From contig NC_080044.1 in the NCBI RefSeq assembly GCF_012489685.1, positions 74,696,732-74,760,731 on the forward strand: a stretch of DNA of 64,000 nucleotides. The letters are read 5' to 3'. This stretch comes from Lotus japonicus. Taxonomy: Eukaryota; Streptophyta; Magnoliopsida; Fabales; Fabaceae. Position numbers and translations under genes: made by a program. Of the stretch, positions 60,553 through 64,000 are shown in pieces. Below the pieces are notes generated by a model. That model was not told where the DNA came from, did no database searches, and saw only the letters and a list, made by a program, of their open reading frames with translations. Within the stretch, counting starts at the first letter, position 1. Every line of letters begins with the position of its first letter.

Positions 60553-63034
60553 TTTGGATCAAAACACACAAAATATGTGAAGTTTAAGAATCCAGGATTG
60601 AATTATGAACAAAGGATAAACTGAATGACACAAACCATCAATCACAACATGATAAACTCTTCTTCACGTAACATCATCTTACGGCATACCTCTGTCCTGA
60701 TCGCGACATGTGGCAGAGGTAGAATAACAGCTATCAAATCTCTGCGTGTCCATGGTAGCTTTGTGGACCCTCAACATCAAATCAACTCCCTTTTATTAGA
60801 ATTAACATTAAATAAATAATAAGATAAATTAAGATAAAATCAAGAAATAAACAACCTAAATCCTATTCAAATCTAAGCTTTAAAAATGTACTAAATAAAG
60901 ATAGATAAAAACTACCAAAATCTAGCAAATCACAATAAAAAACTCATAAAATCCTGAATTAAATAAAAATATGAAAATTCAATAAAAATACCATAAAAAT
61001 TCATTTATACTCTAAATGTAACTAAAAAATAAAATAAAATATTTCATTAAATTAAAATAAAATAAATAATAAATAAGGATAAATAAAAACTATCAAAATC
61101 TAGCAAATCACAATAAAAACTCATAAAATCCTGCATTAATTAAAAATCCGAAAAATCAATAAAAATTAATTATTATACTCTATAAATAAATGTAAAATAA
61201 AATAAAATATTTCCTAGAAGTAAAATTAAATAAATAATAAGATAAAATTAAGAAATAAACAACCTAGAATCAAATCTAAAATTTAAAAAGGTACTAAATA
61301 AAAATAGATAAAAACTACCAAGTCTAGCAAATCACAATAAAAACTCATAAAATCCTGAATTCATTAAAAATTCGAAAATTTAATTAATATACGCTAAAAG
61401 TAAATCTAAAATAAAATAAAGTATTTTCTAGATTTAAAATAAATAATAAGATAAATCCTAATCAAATCTAATATTAAAAATGATATTAAATAAAGATAGA
61501 TAAAAACTAACAAAATCTAGCAAATCACAATAAAAACTCCTAAAATCCCGAGTTAATAAAAAATTAATCAATATATTCTAAAAATAAATTTAAAATAAAT
61601 TAAAAGACCAAATCTTATCTTTTAAAATAATATCAATCAAATATTTTAGAATATTTAAAATTAAAACATATATCAATTGAAAATTATATCTTCTAAAATA
61701 ATATCAATTAATTAGGTTAGAATATATAAAATTAAAACATATATCAATTGAAAATTATATCCTCTAACAAATTGACCCGTGGTTTGGATCAAAACACACA
61801 AAATATGTGAAATTTAAGAATTCAGGATTGAATTATGAACAAAGGATAAACTGAAATGGCACAAACCATCAGTCACAACATGATAAACTCTTCTTCACGT
61901 AACATCATCTTACGGCATACCTCTGTCCTGATCGCGACATGTGGCAGAGGTAGAATAACAGCTATCAAATCTCTGCGTGTCCATGGTAGCTTTGTGGACC
62001 CTCAACACCAAATCAACTCCCTTTTCTAAGAATTAACATTAAATAAATAATAAGATAAATTAAGATAAAATCAAGATATAAACAACCTAAATCCTAATCA
62101 AATCTAAGCTTTAAATAGGTACTAAATAAAGATAGATAAAAACTACCAAAATCTAGCAAATCACAATAAAAAACTCATAAAATCTTGAATTACATAAAAA
62201 TATGAAAATTCAATAAAAATACCATAAAAATTCATTTATACTCTAAATGTAACTCAAAAATAAAATAAAATATTTCATGAAATTAAAATTAAATAAATAA
62301 TAAATAAGGATAGATAAAAACTATCAAAATCTAGCAAATCACAATAAAAACTCATAAAATCCTGCATTAATTGAAAATTCGATAAAAATTAATTATTATA
62401 CTCTATAAATAAGTGTAAAATAAAATAAAATATTTCCTGGAAGTAAAATTAAATAAATAATAAGATAAAATTAAGAAATAAACAACCTAGAATCAAATCT
62501 AAAATTTAAAAAGGCTCTAAATAAAGATAGATAAAAACTATTAAGTCTAGCAAATCACAATAAAAACTCATAAAATTCTGAATTCATTAAAAATTTGAAA
62601 ATTTAAGAAAATTTAATTAATATACGCTAAAAGTAAATCTAAAATAAAATAAAGTATTTTCTGGATTTAAAATAAATAATAAGATAAATCCTAATCAAAT
62701 TTAATATTAAAAATGATATTAAATAAAGATAGATAAAAACTAACAAAATCTAGCAAATCACAATAAAAACTCATAAAATCCCGAATTAATAAAAAATTCG
62801 AAAATTCAATAAAAATTAATCAATATATTCTAAAAATAAATTTAAAATAAATTAAAAGACCAAATCTTATCTTTTAAAATAATATCAATCAATTATTTTA
62901 GAATATATAAAATTAAAACATATATCAATTGAAAATTATATCTTCTAAAATAATATCAATTAATTATGTTAGAATATATAAAATTAAAACATATATCAAT
63001 TGAAAATTATATCCTCTAACAAATTGACACGTGG
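60553..63034. repeat. 1.24-kb tandem duplication with internal subrepeats
   Basis: Unit 1 is 60553-61792 and unit 2 is 61793-63034, nearly identical by eye with a few substitutions and small indels. Each unit has a GC-richer block of about 170 bp (CTTACGGCATACCTCTGTCC near its start) and then about four AT-rich subunits of 170-260 bp, each containing TCTAGCAAATCACAATAAAA. It ends in two copies of a TATATCAATTGAAAATTATAT motif. Diverged relatives of the subunit also occur at 59380-59560. Confidence 0.93.
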
Positions 63035-63047
63035 AATAATTTTTATG

Positions 63048-63105
63048 AGAATTAATCTGGTGCTGACACGTCACTAAGAATTAATCTGGTGCTGACACGT
63101 CACTA
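63048..63105. repeat. 29-bp tandem repeat, two perfect copies
   Basis: AGAATTAATCTGGTGCTGAC followed by ACGTCACTA occurs at 63048-63076 and again at 63077-63105. It lies at the proposed Helitron 5' end. Confidence 0.95.
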
Positions 63106-63130
63106 TGGAAGTTCTTCTTTTCTAATATAT

Positions 63131-63205
63131 ATTGATATTGATATTGATATTGATATTGATTGATATTGATATTGATATTGATATTGATGATGATATTGAT
63201 TGATA
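63131..63205. repeat. (ATTGAT)n microsatellite
   Basis: Repeated ATTGAT/ATTGATATTG units with a GATGAT interruption near 63186. It abuts the proposed Helitron terminus. Confidence 0.95.
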
Positions 63206-64000
63206 ACGCCCCAAACCTATAAAGATAAACATATGATATATTTAAATACACCAATAGAATTCTAAATTGATTTTCACGTCGGGCCAAACCTTTAGAAATA
63301 GCAGGCTAGACTTTTTTTGTGTGAAAATAATGGGCTAAGACTTGAAAAAATTAACATTGTCAAAGACCTTACACAACCCACTCTAACCCAACCAATTTTT
63401 GTGTCGCTAATTTTTATGTTGGGCTACTGTTGGACTAAAGTGACAAGGATATATGCCTTTGTCATTATGAATTCAAGATTTCAAGGATTCACATGTATTT
63501 TCACAAACCGTGTGTCAAAAAATGAATCATTCAAGATTTATAATGAAAAAGTTTATCGATGAATAAAAAAATTATAATGCAAAAAACTCCATTGTATATT
63601 CAAATGCCTCAAAATGTTTACTTCAAAGGGAACTAAAAAAAATTAACTTAATTAAAATTTATATTATTAATCATAGTAAAAACTGAGTATGTATAACTTG
63701 GGCAATCTACTACTAACCATGAACTAACAAATTAAAGTAAAATAAAACAAATGAGCAGATAACAGCTTAGTCTTGTCAATTTCTAGGTTTAAACCATAAG
63801 TGTCATTCATTAAGGAAATCTTGTTTGAGTTGTATGAGTGGTAAAACTCTTCCTACTAAATATTTAACAGATTTGTCATAAGAACTAGAACTTATTAAGA
63901 CTTATGTTTAAATTTAGAACAACCTCATGTCAGTTAATATATGCATTTTCTTTTGTGGTTCTTGACTTTTCTCAATTGAGTCAACCATGTATGTATATTC
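63206..64000. other. Intergenic DNA at window end
   Basis: No recognisable gene or repeat. The 81-codon frame at 63317-63562 has no domain that I can identify. Confidence 0.4.

Larger units (their letters stand above)
58534..63135 (-). mobile_element. Candidate non-autonomous Helitron (4.6 kb)
   Basis: On -, the 3' terminus has the hairpin CCCGTGCAACGCGCGGG (58563-58547; 7-bp stem with one G-T pair), a 9-nt spacer, then CTAG at 58537-58534 followed by host T: the standard plant Helitron 3' end. The proposed 5' terminus at 63135 begins TC after host A, then ATATATTAGAAAAG and TAGTGACGTGTCAGCACC, which resembles plant Helitron 5' ends known to me. Contents are AT-rich tandem repeats, with no Rep/helicase frame. 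The 5' limit is blurred by an adjoining ATTGAT microsatellite, and the interior may hold nested elements. Confidence 0.6.

Noticed and set aside
1..64000. CRISPR arrays, operons or bacterial-type systems
   Set aside because: Spliced plant genes throughout; no regularly spaced identical repeats with unique spacers. The tandem arrays found are minisatellites.

Overview
The window is nuclear DNA of a flowering plant. Coding exons are separated by GT-AG introns, the intergenic DNA is AT-rich, and the transposons are plant types (MITEs, SINEs, TRIM, Helitron). The gene sequences and the repeat style suggest a papilionoid legume, possibly Lotus-like; this is inference, and the species cannot be proven by eye.

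Seven protein-coding genes can be supported. Left part (1-10 kb): two small DUF3339 membrane-protein genes in tandem on + (2951-3160 and 5173-5385), and a two-exon gene on - for a small uncharacterised membrane protein (9484-7151). Next, on -, is a complete eight-exon SEPALLATA3-type MADS-box gene (17488-12111). From about 18 to 40 kb there is no credible host gene. This tract is a transposon graveyard: two solo LTRs, three 151-bp copies of one MITE family, two tRNA-derived SINEs with intact target-site duplications, a hAT element with an exact 8-bp duplication, a Mutator-like element with an exact 9-bp duplication, and a copia gag relic.

The right part has three genes. The DNA primase large subunit (PRIM2) is on - in 19 coding exons (48873-40287), with two E2F-type sites just upstream of its start. 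An AVT1-type vacuolar amino acid transporter is on + in three exons (50693-53074). The plastid 15-cis-zeta-carotene isomerase Z-ISO is on - in four exons (57547-53691). PRIM2 and AVT1 are head to head; AVT1 and Z-ISO converge. The right end (58.5-63.1 kb) is very AT-rich. It carries a 1.24-kb tandem duplication and is bounded by what looks like a 4.6-kb non-autonomous Helitron on -.

The genes are functionally unrelated, as usual in plants: floral identity, replication priming, transport, carotenoid synthesis. The recurring theme is transposon insertion into introns. All five multi-exon genes carry at least one, including a TRIM retrotransposon with identical LTRs inside PRIM2. Exon boundaries were derived by hand from splice consensus, reading frame and remembered family sequence; no alignment or transcript data were available.
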